This document shows positions 52,224 through 62,405 of a stretch of 64,000 bases of DNA, piece after piece (positions within the stretch are counted from its first letter, which is position 1; each line of letters starts with the position of its first letter). Location: positions 196,722-260,721 of the forward strand of contig NZ_VDOR01000003.1 of NCBI RefSeq assembly GCF_007666205.1. The letters are read 5' to 3'. This stretch comes from Kocuria palustris (lineage in GTDB: Bacteria; Actinomycetota; Actinomycetes; Actinomycetales; Micrococcaceae). The position numbers were made by a program, and so were the translations under genes. The notes below the pieces were generated by a model. The model made no database searches and was not told the origin of the DNA. It saw only the letters and a program-made list of their open reading frames with translations.

Positions 52224-53822
52224 TCACCCCTGGGCCGGCTCCTCGTAGCGCGGGAAGACGGGGGTGGGCTTGGGCAGCGAGGTCCCCGGCTCGAGCCGCT
52301 TCCCGATCGCCGTGAACTCCCGGTCCTCGGCCGCCTGGCCGAGGACGTCGAGCAGCCGGGCCGCGGAGTCGGGCATGACCGGCTGGACCAGCAGGGCCAC
52401 GACGCGCACGACCTCGAGCGCGGTCCACAGCACGGTGGCCATGCGCGCCGGGTCGCTGCGGCGCAGGACCCAGGGCTCCTGGGAGCTGAAGTAGCGGTTG
52501 CAGTCCGCGACGACGCGCCAGATGCTCTCGAGCCCGCGGTGGAACTGCAGCCCGTCGAAGGCCTCGCGCACGATCGGCAGCAGGCCGTGGGCCGCCTCGA
52601 GGATCCGCCGGTCCTCGTCGGTGAGCTCGCCGGGCTGCGGCGCCCGGCCCTCGAGGTTCTTGGCGACCATCGACAGCGAGCGCTGGGCCAGGTTGCCGAG
52701 GTCGTTCGACAGGTCCGAGTTGATGCGCGAGACGATCGCGTCGTGCGAGTACGAGCCGTCCTGGCCGAAGGGGACCTCGCGCATGAGGAAGAACCGCAGG
52801 GCGTCCAGGCCGTAGGCGCCGATCAGCGCGTGCGGATCGATGACGTTGCCGATGGACTTGGACATCTTCTCGCCCTGGTTGAACAGGAAGCCGTGGCCGA
52901 AGACCGTGCGCGGGACCGGCAGGCCGGCCGACATCAGGAACGCGGGCCAGTACACGGAGTGGAAGCGGATGATGTCCTTGCCGATGACGTGGACGTCGGC
53001 CGGCCAGAACTTGCGGAACAGCTCGCCGTCGACGTCCGGGTACCCCACGCCCGTGAGGTAATTGGTCAGGGCGTCGACCCACACGTACATGACGTGGTCG
53101 GGATCGTCCGGGACCGGGACGCCCCAGTCGAACGTGGTGCGCGAGATCGACAGGTCGCGCAGGCCGCCGCGCACGAACTCCGCGACCTCGTTGCGCCGCG
53201 TCTCCGGGCCCACGAGGCCCTCGTCGTACAGGGCGAGGAGGCGGTCCTGGTAGGCGGAGAGCCGGAAGAAGTACGAGGACTCCTCGGTCCAGGTCAGCTC
53301 CGTGCCGGTGCCCTTGGAGAGCCGGACCCCGTCGACGACCTCCGTCTCGTCCTCGGCGTAGTACGCCTCGTCGCGCACCGAGTACCAGCCCGAGTAGGAG
53401 TCCAGGTAGATGTCGCCCCGGGCCTGCATGCGCCGCCAGATCTCCTGGCAGGCCTCGCGGTGATCCGGATCGGTGGTGCGGATGAAGCGGTCGTACGAGA
53501 CCTGCAGCTCGTCGTCCATCGCCCGGAACGCAGCGGCATTGCGGTCCGCCAGGGCCTTGGGCGCGATGCCCTCCCGGTCGGCCGTCTGCTGCATCTTCTG
53601 GCCGTGCTCGTCGGTCCCGGTGAGGAAGCGGACGTCGAAGCCGTCCAGGCGCTTGAACCGGGCCAGGACGTCGGCGGCGACCGCCTCGTAGGCGTGGCCG
53701 ATGTGGGGGACGCCGTTGGGGTACGAGATGGCGGTCGTGAGGTAGAACGCCGGGCGCTCGCTCGTCACGGTCTCGGGCTCGGGGATCTCGGCGCTCGGGT
53801 CGGCGGTCTGATCGGAAGTCAC
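52224..53822 (-). CDS. metG: Methionine--tRNA ligase
   Basis: MetG charges tRNA-Met. The class I synthetase has HIGH as [12 protein letters not shown] and KMSKS as [10 protein letters not shown], with an anticodon-binding helical domain at the C-terminus and no tRNA-binding EMAP domain, so it is a compact form. I start it at GTG 53822 (532 residues): a TACGAT -10 box lies exactly 7 bases upstream and overlaps the ATG at 53831, which would otherwise add three residues. Confidence 0.94.
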   Translation of the reverse strand: MTSDQTADPSAEIPEPETVTSERPAFYLTTAISYPNGVPHIGHAYEAVAADVLARFKRLDGFDVRFLTGTDEHGQKMQQTADREGIAPKALADRNAAAFRAMDDELQVSYDRFIRTTDPDHREACQEIWRRMQARGDIYLDSYSGWYSVRDEAYYAEDETEVVDGVRLSKGTGTELTWTEESSYFFRLSAYQDRLLALYDEGLVGPETRRNEVAEFVRGGLRDLSISRTTFDWGVPVPDDPDHVMYVWVDALTNYLTGVGYPDVDGELFRKFWPADVHVIGKDIIRFHSVYWPAFLMSAGLPVPRTVFGHGFLFNQGEKMSKSIGNVIDPHALIGAYGLDALRFFLMREVPFGQDGSYSHDAIVSRINSDLSNDLGNLAQRSLSMVAKNLEGRAPQPGELTDEDRRILEAAHGLLPIVREAFDGLQFHRGLESIWRVVADCNRYFSSQEPWVLRRSDPARMATVLWTALEVVRVVALLVQPVMPDSAARLLDVLGQAAEDREFTAIGKRLEPGTSLPKPTPVFPRYEEPAQG

Positions 53823-53829
53823 GCGGACC

Positions 53830-53835
53830 ATCGTA
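53830..53835 (-). promoter_or_regulatory. -10 box (TACGAT) deciding the metG start
   Basis: TACGAT on the minus strand, 7 bases before GTG 53822; it includes part of the alternative ATG 53829-53831. Confidence 0.55.
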
Positions 53836-53978
53836 GCGGCGCGGATCGGGGCCCCGCCCCAGCCGCCGACGGACCGCGCTCGACATGCCGCGGCACAGTG
53901 TTCACATAAGCAACTGCATATGAGACTCTGTGCGTGCCCGGGACCTCACCGGGCGCCCCTCGTCACGAAAGGCACGCG

Positions 53979-54650
53979 ATGCGCAGCGAACTGTTCGCCC
54001 CGGACCACATGGAGCGCCAGACCCAGGACCAGTGGGCCCTCCAGTCCTCCAAGATGCTCCGCGTCAACATGACCCAGGACATCATCGCGACCAAGGGCGC
54101 CATGGTCGCCTATCAGGGGGAGATGTCCTTCAGCCACGAGGGCTCCGGCTCGGTGGCCAAGTTCCTCAAGAAGGCCATGACCAGCGAGGGCGGGGCCATG
54201 ATGCGGGTCTCCGGCCGCGGCGAGGTGTTCTTCGCCCGCCAGGCCCGCAACATCTTCCTGGTGCAGCTCGAGGGCGAGTCCATCACGGTCGACTCGGACT
54301 CCCTGCTGGCCTTCGACAGCTCCCTGTCGTGGGACATCAGGCGCATCCAGGGGGCGGGCTTCATGGCCGGCGGCCTGTTCAACCTCGAGCTCAGCGGGCA
54401 CGGCTTCATCGCGGTGTGCTGCGACGGCGAGCCGATGGTCCTCGACGCCTCGACGCAGCCGACCTTCGTGGATCCCCAGGCAGCGGTGTGCTGGTCCACC
54501 AACCTCTCGCCGAGCATCAAGAACGACTTCAACTTCTCGGGCATGTTCCGGGGCGGCTCGGGCGAGGCCTTCCAGCTGGCCTTCCACGGCCCGGGCTTCG
54601 TCGTGGTCCAGCCCTCCGAGGGCGTCCCGGTCATCACGACGAGCAGCTGA
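53979..54650 (+). CDS. AIM24 family protein
   Basis: A 223-residue protein of the AIM24/TerD-fold-like beta-rich family: SFSHEGSGSVAKFLKKAMTS is the typical glycine/serine-rich turn, and GRGEVFFARQARNIFLVQLEGES follows. The family occurs widely in bacteria and in yeast mitochondria (Altered Inheritance of Mitochondria 24) but has no settled function. ATG 53979 with GAAAGG 8 bases upstream is preferred over the ATG at 53934. An AT-rich stretch at 53896-53925 probably holds the promoter. Confidence 0.88.
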   Translation: MRSELFAPDHMERQTQDQWALQSSKMLRVNMTQDIIATKGAMVAYQGEMSFSHEGSGSVAKFLKKAMTSEGGAMMRVSGRGEVFFARQARNIFLVQLEGESITVDSDSLLAFDSSLSWDIRRIQGAGFMAGGLFNLELSGHGFIAVCCDGEPMVLDASTQPTFVDPQAAVCWSTNLSPSIKNDFNFSGMFRGGSGEAFQLAFHGPGFVVVQPSEGVPVITTSS

Positions 54651-54687
54651 GCACTCCCGCGGCGGCGGCCCGGGCCCAGCCCGGGCG

Positions 54688-54738
54688 GCGACGACGGCCG
54701 CCCTCCGCCCCGAGCGGGAGGAGGGCGGCCGTCGTCGC
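54688..54738. terminator. Bidirectional hairpin terminator
   Basis: A perfect 19-bp stem (54688-54706 with 54720-54738, 13-base loop) between the convergent AIM24-like gene and ilvC. Confidence 0.85.
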
Positions 54739-54756
54739 GCGGTGCGCGCCCGGGGA

Positions 54757-56408
<1,652 letters not shown>

Positions 56409-56416
<8 letters not shown>

Positions 56417-58286
56417 CGTCCTCGTTCCAATCCGGGGTCATGTTCTGGGCGATCTGGATGAGGTCGTTCGGCACGCCCGAGGGCACCATGGGCCAGACCA
56501 TGGCATCGGCGGAGACCACGAAGTCGATCACGACGGGGCGGTCGTCCACCTCCATGGCCGCGCGGATGGTGTCCTCGACGTCCTCCGCCCGGGCGCAGCG
56601 GAAGACCGCGCAGCCGTAGGCCTCCCCGAGCTTCAGGAAGTCGGGGACCCGCCGCGACTCGTGGCCCGTGTTCAGGCTCGTGTTCGAGTAGCGCCCGTCG
56701 TAGAACAGGGTCTGCCACTGCCGCACCATCCCCAGCGACGAGTTGTTGATGACCGCGACCTTGATGTTGATGTCGTTGAGCGTGCACGTGGCCAGCTCCT
56801 GATTGGTCATCTGGAAGCAGCCGTCGCCGTCGATGGCCCAGACCGTGCGCTGCGGCTCGGCGACCTTGGCGCCCATGGCCGCCGGCACGGCGAAGCCCAT
56901 GGTGCCCAGGCCGGCGGAGTTCAGCCACTGGCGCGGGCGGTCGTGGCGGATGAACTGCGAGGACCACATCTGGTGCTGGCCCACGCCGGCGGCGTAGACC
57001 GCCTCGGGGCCGCTGATCTCGGAGATCTTCTGGATCACGTACTGCGGGGACAGCAGGCCGTCGTCGGTCTGCGTCCAGCCCAGCGGGTACGTCTCGCGCA
57101 CGCCGTCGAGCAGGGTCCACCAGTCGGAGAGGTCCGGCAGGCTCTCGACGTCGAGGCGCAGCGCCTCCGTCAGGTCCGGGATCACCGTGGCCAGATCGCC
57201 CACGATCGGGACGTCGGCGGCGCGGTTCTTGGAGATCTCCGCGGGGTCGACGTCGGCGTGGATCACCCGGGCGTTCGGCGCGAAGGACTCGAGCACCCCT
57301 GTGACGCGGTCGTCGAAGCGCGCGCCCAGCGTGATGAGCAGGTCCGCCTGCTGCATCGCGTAGACCGCGGGGACCGTGCCGTGCATGCCGGGCATGCCGA
57401 GGTTCTGGCGGTGGGAGTCGGGGAACACGCCGCGGGCGGTGAGCGTGGTGACCACCGGTGCGCCCGTGAGCTCGGCCAGCTCGGCGAGCTGCTGCGCGGC
57501 CTCGGCCTTGATCGTGCCGCCGCCGGCGTAGATGACCGGTCGGGTCGACTCGCGGATCAGGCGGGCGGCCTCGCGGATCTGCTTGGCGTGCCCGCGGGCG
57601 ATCGGGCGATAGCCGGCCAGATCGAGGGCCGGCGGCCAGGAGAACGTGGTCTCGCCGACCTGCGCGTCCTTGGCGATGTCGACCAGAACGGGCCCGGGGC
57701 GCCCGGTCGAGGCGAGGTGGAAGGCCTCGGCCAGCACGCGCGGGACATCGTCCGCATCGGTGACCAGGTACGAGTGCTTGGTCACCGGCATGGTCATGCC
57801 GACGATGTCCGCCTCCTGGAAGGCGTCCGAGCCGATCAGGTTCGACGACACCTGGCCGGTGATCGCGACCATGGGGATCGAGTCCATGTTGGCGTCGGCC
57901 AGGGCCGTGACGAGGTTGGTCGCTCCGGGGCCGGAGGTCGCGATGCACACGCCCACGCGGCCCGAGGCCATCGCATACCCCTCGGCGGCGTGGCCGGCGC
58001 CCTGCTCGTGGCGCACGAGGACGTGGTTGATGCCGTCGGCGTCCATGAGGGGGTCGTAGGTGGGCAGGATGGCCCCGCCCGGCAGGCCGAACACGTCCGT
58101 GACGCCCAGGGCCTCCAGCGACTTGATGACAGCCCCCGACCCGGTGGTCTGCACCGGCCCGATGACCTCGTTGGGCCCCATGACCCGCGGCATGACGACA
58201 CCCGAGTCGGAGGCCGCCCTCTGATGCCCGGCGCCCGTGCGCCGGCCGGCCATCAGCGCGGGGCTGATGTCTGATCCACTGCTCAT
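56409..58286 (-). CDS. ilvB: Acetolactate synthase large subunit
   Basis: The catalytic subunit of acetohydroxyacid synthase, which condenses pyruvate with pyruvate or 2-ketobutyrate. The 625-residue ThDP enzyme has [15 protein letters not shown], the catalytic glutamate in [28 protein letters not shown], and the ThDP/Mg motif [17 protein letters not shown] followed by VAVINN. Residues 1-50 are an extension. A GAAGGAC site precedes ATG 58286. Its long leader holds a leader peptide and an attenuator hairpin. Confidence 0.96.
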
Positions 58287-58536
58287 GTCATCGTCCTTCG
58301 TGCCGTTTCCTCGGCGATGCGGTCCTCGGCCCAGCGGCCGTTCCTGGACATTCTCTCCCGGATCTGCGAGCCGACGCACCGCGCGGGCGCCTCCCGGGAT
58401 CGTCGGGCACGCAGGGCCGCGGTGCGAGGTGGTGCACCGTCCGGCCTCCGCGCCGACGGACCATCGGGCCCGCCGTGCATCGACGACCGCCCCGGGTGAC
58501 GGGGCGCGGCCGCCGGTGCTGCCCGGATGAGCGGAA
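58287..58536 (-). other. Untranslated distal leader of ilvB
   Basis: About 250 bases between the attenuator hairpin and the ilvB start. Open frames here are compositional shadows. Nothing beyond the ribosome-binding site for ilvB was recognised. Confidence 0.4.
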
Positions 58537-58575
58537 GGGCCCCGGTCGTCCTGGTGCGGACGAGCGCCGGGGCCC
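58537..58575 (-). terminator. Attenuator hairpin in the ilvB leader
   Basis: GGGCCCCGG (58567-58575, minus-strand sense) pairs with CCGGGGCCC (58537-58545), and an inner CGTCC/GGACG pair extends it. The hairpin starts ~30 bases after the leader-peptide stop, where ribosome stalling would change RNA folding. An attenuation role is inferred. Confidence 0.7.
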
Positions 58576-58604
58576 TGCTGCTCTCGCGGAACCTGCAGCG
58601 CGTC

Positions 58605-58679
58605 TCAGACCCGGCGTCCGACCAGGACGATCGGTCCGGTCGGCAGGGCCGGGACGGGGCGCGCTGTGATCCACTGCAT
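58605..58679 (-). CDS. ilvBNC leader peptide (24 residues)
   Basis: A short open frame upstream of ilvB. It starts MQWITARPVPALPTGP and ends IVLVGRRV, so a run of Ile, Val, Leu and Val codons lies just before the stop, the hallmark of attenuation leader peptides for branched-chain amino acids. The ATG is exactly 7 bases after a GACGAT -10 box, which has a perfect TTGACA -35, so it would be translated from a leaderless RNA. The attenuator hairpin follows. An in-frame ATG 9 bases upstream lies within the -10 and is less likely. It is too short for ordinary gene calling. Confidence 0.78.
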   Translation of the reverse strand: MQWITARPVPALPTGPIVLVGRRV

Positions 58680-58686
58680 GCTCCAC

Positions 58687-58716
58687 ATCGTCCGGGCACC
58701 GGCGCGGGCGTGTCAA
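58687..58716 (-). promoter_or_regulatory. Promoter of the ilv leader/ilvBNC operon
   Basis: TTGACA (58711-58716) and GACGAT (58687-58692) on the minus strand with an 18-base spacer; the leader-peptide ATG is 7 bases past the -10. Confidence 0.65.
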
Positions 58717-58769
58717 TCGGCGGGCTCCCCGTCCCGCATCGTGAGACAGAGCACGTCGAGGCCCTCGAA

Positions 58770-58798
58770 TGGACAAGTCGCAGGAATCCGAGTACATT
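58770..58798 (+). promoter_or_regulatory. Rightward promoter-like sequence (TGGACA-N17-TACATT)
   Basis: TGGACA and TACATT with an ideal 17-base spacer. It points towards tRNA-Lys, 156 bases away, and no convincing protein gene lies between. It may be a second tRNA promoter. Confidence 0.45.
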
Positions 58799-58890
58799 GC
58801 TTCTTCGTCGTCGCGACGCAGACCACCTGCGCGGACGCCGCGCCACCGCCGTCGAGCGGGCATCGGTGCGGGCCGTCGGAAGCCCTGTGG

Positions 58891-58896
58891 TAGTGT
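58891..58896 (+). promoter_or_regulatory. Possible -10 (TAGTGT) for tRNA-Lys
   Basis: TAGTGT about 58 bases before tRNA-Lys. No good -35 is visible, so it is less certain than the box at 58770-58798. Confidence 0.35.
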
Positions 58897-58954
58897 CCTA
58901 CGGCGCAGTTCGACGGAGGACGTCCGCACGACGCCTCCCGCGAGCACACCTCCC

Positions 58955-59027
<73 letters not shown>

Positions 59028-59034
59028 CAGCGCA

Positions 59035-59073
59035 GCGAAGGGCCCGCATCCATGATGGATGCGGGCCCTTCGC
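59035..59073 (+). terminator. Terminator after tRNA-Lys
   Basis: A perfect 19-bp inverted repeat around 59054, followed closely by TTT, begins 8 bases past the tRNA. Confidence 0.85.
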
Positions 59074-59164
59074 TTTCTGCTGTGCCGCGTCCTGGCACCG
59101 CGCATGGGCCCGGGAACGGGGCGCAGCCGGGTTCCGCAGCGGCAGGGACGACGCCCGCCCGGGC

Positions 59165-59719
59165 TCAGCTGCCGCGCTCGGCGTCCCCGGCGGAGGACGG
59201 CGCCTCGCCCGGGCCCTCGGCGGCCTGGATGCTCGCCGTGTCGTCGGCGCCGGCGGACCCGACCTCGTGGACGGCGCCCTGCTCGTCGACATCGAGCTTC
59301 CAGCGGGAGGCGCCGAGGGTCGAGATGATGTGCGCGAGGCTGCGGCGCAGCTGCTCGTCGGCCAGGGCGCCGTCGTGGATCAGGCCCTCCTCCAGGCGGG
59401 CGGCCTCGTCGAGCATGTTCTCGCCGGCCTCGGTGATGGAGACCAGATGGCTGCGCCGGTCCTGCAGGTTCGGGCTGCGGCTGATGTGCCCGTGGGCCTC
59501 GAGCCGGTGCAGGGTCTTGCCCATGGTCTGCGCCTGGACGCGGACCTCCTGGGCCAGCCGCGCCTGGCTCAGCGTCCCGTGCTCGCGCAGGACGTCCAGC
59601 GCCATGCGCCCGGCATGGGTCACCCCCAGAGCAGCCAGCCGCTCGTTCCACGAGTGCTCGACGAGGCGAGCTGCCGTGGACAGGAGACGGTTGGTCGACC
59701 ACTCGGCGTTCTGGGACAT
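59165..59719 (-). CDS. MarR-family transcriptional regulator
   Basis: A 184-residue winged-helix regulator of the MarR family: HTH LSQARLAQEVRVQAQTMGKT and the wing with SPNLQDRRSHLVSITEAG containing the conserved D-x-R-R. The acidic C-terminal ~50 residues are an extension. It is divergent from a peroxiredoxin gene; MarR proteins often sense oxidants, so control of the peroxiredoxin is plausible but unproven. ATG 59719 is 6 bases after TACAAT. Confidence 0.9.
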   Translation of the reverse strand: MSQNAEWSTNRLLSTAARLVEHSWNERLAALGVTHAGRMALDVLREHGTLSQARLAQEVRVQAQTMGKTLHRLEAHGHISRSPNLQDRRSHLVSITEAGENMLDEAARLEEGLIHDGALADEQLRRSLAHIISTLGASRWKLDVDEQGAVHEVGSAGADDTASIQAAEGPGEAPSSAGDAERGS

Positions 59720-59725
59720 AGGCCG

Positions 59726-59731
59726 ATTGTA
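59726..59731 (-). promoter_or_regulatory. -10 box (TACAAT) for leaderless MarR gene
   Basis: TACAAT on the minus strand, 6 bases before ATG 59719. Confidence 0.55.
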
Positions 59732-59904
59732 ACCATGACGGGGGAAGGACCCCCGACACGTGCGGCAGGGGCCGGGCCCCCGAGGGCACGCGCGACTCCG
59801 GCGGCCCGTCTGGGACCATGGGGTCCTCGGCGGGCGCCGCAGCACGCCGACGGCACCCGATGCGGTGCGGACCGGCAGCACTTCCGACGGAGAGGATCCG
59901 GATC

Positions 59905-60378
59905 ATGAGCGCACGGCTGATCGAGGGCGAGCAGGCCCCCGACTTCACGCTGCAGGACTCCCAGGGGAAGGAGGTCTCGCTCAGCGACCTGCGCGGCACG
60001 CGCACGATCGTCTACTTCTACCCGAAGGCCGCGACCCCCGGCTGCACGACCCAGGCCTGCGACTTCCAGGACCGGATGGAGGCCTTCCGCGCCGACGGCT
60101 TCGAGATCCTGGGCATCTCCCCCGATGTCCCGGCCGCCCTCGAGCGGTTCGCGCAGAAGGAGTCGCTCGGCTTCCCGCTGCTGTCGGATCCCGATCACGC
60201 CGTCGCCGAGCGCTGGGGGGCATGGGGCGAGAAGAAGAACTACGGGAGGGTCTACGAGGGCCTGATCCGCTCGACGGTCGTGGTGGATGCGCAGGGACGG
60301 GTCGAGCTGGCGCAGTACAACGTCCGCGCCAAGGGCCACGTCGCGAAGCTGCGCAGGGATCTCGGCCTCGACGCCTGA
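59905..60378 (+). CDS. bcp: Thioredoxin-dependent thiol peroxidase (BCP/PrxQ)
   Basis: A 157-residue peroxiredoxin of the BCP/PrxQ group that reduces hydroperoxides with thioredoxin. Peroxidatic C47 lies in KAATPGCTTQACDF with resolving C52 five residues on, the PrxQ pattern. APDFTLQDSQGKEVSLSDLRG and YFYPKA are also typical. ATG 59905 follows a GGAGAGGA site; the longer open frame upstream has no homology. Confidence 0.94.
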   Translation: MSARLIEGEQAPDFTLQDSQGKEVSLSDLRGTRTIVYFYPKAATPGCTTQACDFQDRMEAFRADGFEILGISPDVPAALERFAQKESLGFPLLSDPDHAVAERWGAWGEKKNYGRVYEGLIRSTVVVDAQGRVELAQYNVRAKGHVAKLRRDLGLDA

Positions 60379-60439
60379 GACCGGGACCCGAGACCCGCTT
60401 CGCCCAGCCCCTGCCCGGCGGACGGCCAGGGCACGACGC

Positions 60440-60445
60440 TATGAT
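60440..60445 (+). promoter_or_regulatory. -10 box (TATGAT) for tRNA-Leu
   Basis: TATGAT about 25 bases before the tRNA, predicting a leader of ~18 bases. No matching -35 is evident. Confidence 0.45.
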
Positions 60446-60469
60446 CGGGCGGCTCCCGTCCACGGGTGC

Positions 60470-60549
60470 GCGCGAGTGGTGGAACTGGCAGACACGCAGG
60501 ATTTAGGTTCCTGTGCTCCGGCGTGCGGGTTCGAGTCCCGTCTCGCGCA
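60470..60549 (+). tRNA. tRNA-Leu (TAG)
   Basis: An 80-base tRNA: acceptor GCGCGAG with CTCGCGC plus A, anticodon arm CAGGA-TTTAGGT-TCCTG giving TAG, a longer variable arm as expected for leucine, and T-arm GCGGG-TTCGAGT-CCCGT. Confidence 0.95.
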
Positions 60550-60619
60550 CTGCGGCACCGTCCCCCTGCGGCCGTCGTCGCAGCGGCCCGCCCCCGAACC
60601 GACCGCCCCAGGAGGAACC

Positions 60620-62245
60620 GTGGCAGCTTCGCCGTCCCGCCGCGGCTTCCTGCTCGGCGCATCCGCCGTCGTGCTGGCCGGATGCTCCCGGGGGGAGCCG
60701 TCCCGCGGCGCCCAGCCCGGCTCGGCGCAGGCCCCGGCGGCCCGCTACGTCTTCGCGAATGCGGCGACCGCGCCGTCGCTGGATCCCGCCCTGACGGACA
60801 ACGTCGAGACCAACCGCGTGGCCCGGCAGGTGCTCGACGGACTCGTGGCCCCCGACTCCCTGACCGGCGAGCCGGTCCCGGCCCTCGCGGAGAGCTGGAA
60901 GGCCTCCGCCGACGGGCTGACCCTGGACTTCGCCCTGCGCCGCGACGTCGTCTTCCACGACGGGGAGCGGCTCACCGCCGAGACCGTGCGGCGCAACTTC
61001 GAGCGCTGGGCCGCGGCCTCCGTGCGCGACACCGCCTCCGGGCGGCACAGCCTCTTCGACGCGATCTTCCGCCGCGGCACCGAGCAGGGCAGCCTCTACG
61101 ACGGCTGCCGGGCGCTCGACGAGCACACCTTCCGGCTGCTGCTGACCCGCAGGTACCCGGCGCTGGTCACCAGCCTGACGCACCCGGCCTTCGGGATCGC
61201 CTCGCTGCGCTCGATCGAGGAGGACACCGTCGGCACCGCCCCGGCCGGGACGGGGGCGTTCCGGATCGTGCGCGGGATCGCCTCGGGGGCCGGTCAGCGC
61301 GCCGACGAGCCCATCGAGCTCGAGGCGTTCCCCGAGCACTGGAACGGCGTCGGCGACATCGGGGAGCTCGAGTTCATCGCCGTCCCGGATGCGCGGATGC
61401 GGTACTCGGCCCTCGAGACGGGCCGGGTGGACGCCTACGACCTGGTGGGGCTGCCCGACTTCGCCGCATTGGCCCGCGAGGGGGTCCAGGTCCTGCAGCG
61501 CGACCCCTACGCGGTGTCCTACCTGGGCATGCACAACACCTCGCCGTGGCTGCGGAAGCTCGAGATCCGCGATGCAGTGATGTCCTCCGTGGACCGTCAG
61601 GCCCTCGTGCGCGACCACTACCCGGAGGGCACCAGCGTGGCCGCGGACTTCCTGCCCGCGCGCTTCGACATCCCCGACCCCGACGCCGGCTACCCCGGCT
61701 ACAACCCCCAGCGCGCGCGGAAGATCCTGGAGGACACGGGCTACGACGGCACCGCCCTGCGCTTCGCCTACCCCACCGGCGCATCCCGGTCGTGGGCCCT
61801 CGAGCCAGAGCGCCTGTACGCGGACATCTCGGCCCAGCTCGTGCGCTCCGGCTTCGAGATCGAGCCCGTGCCGATCCCCTGGAGCACGTACTCCGAGACC
61901 CTGCGCGTGCGCTCCGCCGATCACGATCTCTTCCTCAACGGGCTCAGCGGCGGGCTGCGCGATCAGGACTTCTTCACCGCCGTGCTCTTCTCCGCGACCA
62001 CGCCGGAGCTCGCGCTGGAGGCTCCGAGCCTGCACGAGGCCGTCGAGAAGGCGGCCCAGGAGCCGGACGGCGAGACGCGGCAGGAGCTCTACTCGGACGT
62101 CAGCACCCGCGTGACCCAGCATCGCGCGGCCCTGCCCCTGGCGTTCCCGATCACCGCGGTGGCCGTGAACCGACGCACGAGCTCCTTCCCCCTGAGCTCG
62201 ACGGGCTTCGAGCCGTTCCGCGAGGTCGAGCTCGCCGAGGGCTGA
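60620..62245 (+). CDS. ABC transporter substrate-binding lipoprotein (SBP_bac_5, peptide type)
   Basis: A 541-residue extracytoplasmic binding protein of the oligopeptide/nickel class. The N-terminus SRRGFLLGASAVVLAGC combines a twin-arginine-like pair (R7, R8) with a lipobox ending at C22, so it may be exported by Tat and lipidated. The SBP_bac_5 core shows LAESWKASADGLTLDFALR, DVVFHDGERLTAETV and PGYNPQRARKILEDTGYD. GTG 60620 follows a strong AGGAGG site. No permease or ATPase genes are adjacent, so it must work with a transporter elsewhere or have another role. Confidence 0.93.
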   Translation: MAASPSRRGFLLGASAVVLAGCSRGEPSRGAQPGSAQAPAARYVFANAATAPSLDPALTDNVETNRVARQVLDGLVAPDSLTGEPVPALAESWKASADGLTLDFALRRDVVFHDGERLTAETVRRNFERWAAASVRDTASGRHSLFDAIFRRGTEQGSLYDGCRALDEHTFRLLLTRRYPALVTSLTHPAFGIASLRSIEEDTVGTAPAGTGAFRIVRGIASGAGQRADEPIELEAFPEHWNGVGDIGELEFIAVPDARMRYSALETGRVDAYDLVGLPDFAALAREGVQVLQRDPYAVSYLGMHNTSPWLRKLEIRDAVMSSVDRQALVRDHYPEGTSVAADFLPARFDIPDPDAGYPGYNPQRARKILEDTGYDGTALRFAYPTGASRSWALEPERLYADISAQLVRSGFEIEPVPIPWSTYSETLRVRSADHDLFLNGLSGGLRDQDFFTAVLFSATTPELALEAPSLHEAVEKAAQEPDGETRQELYSDVSTRVTQHRAALPLAFPITAVAVNRRTSSFPLSSTGFEPFREVELAEG

Positions 62246-62251
62246 GGCGCC

Positions 62252-62286
62252 GTCGGCGGCCCTGCCCTGGCGCCCCGGGCGCCGAC
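62252..62286 (+). terminator. Weak hairpin after the binding-protein gene
   Basis: An imperfect stem (GTCGGCG with CGCCGAC plus three inner pairs after a bulge) just past the stop at 62245. Confidence 0.4.
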
Positions 62287-62328
62287 CGCCTGTGCCCCGC
62301 CCGCACACGGCTTCGGGGCGCGACGGAG

Positions 62329-62334
62329 TAGCCT
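62329..62334 (+). promoter_or_regulatory. Possible -10 box (TAGCCT) for mqo
   Basis: TAGCCT predicts transcription from about 62341 and a ~65-base leader before the mqo GTG. Confidence 0.4.
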
Positions 62335-62405
62335 GGAGGAGACCATGCGCGCGGAGGCCCCGGATCGGACGGCTGCTCCGCGCCCCAGAGACGGAGGCCT
62401 GACAA

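Noticed and set aside
58527-58680. Rightward small open frame beginning [19 protein letters not shown]
   Set aside because: It is the antisense of the ilv attenuator; the leader peptide on the other strand has promoter, leaderless start and hairpin in the right order.
58713-58949. Leftward 78-residue open frame upstream of the ilv promoter
   Set aside because: No ribosome-binding site or -10 box, no recognisable motif, and it overlaps both the ilv promoter region and the tRNA-Lys leader.
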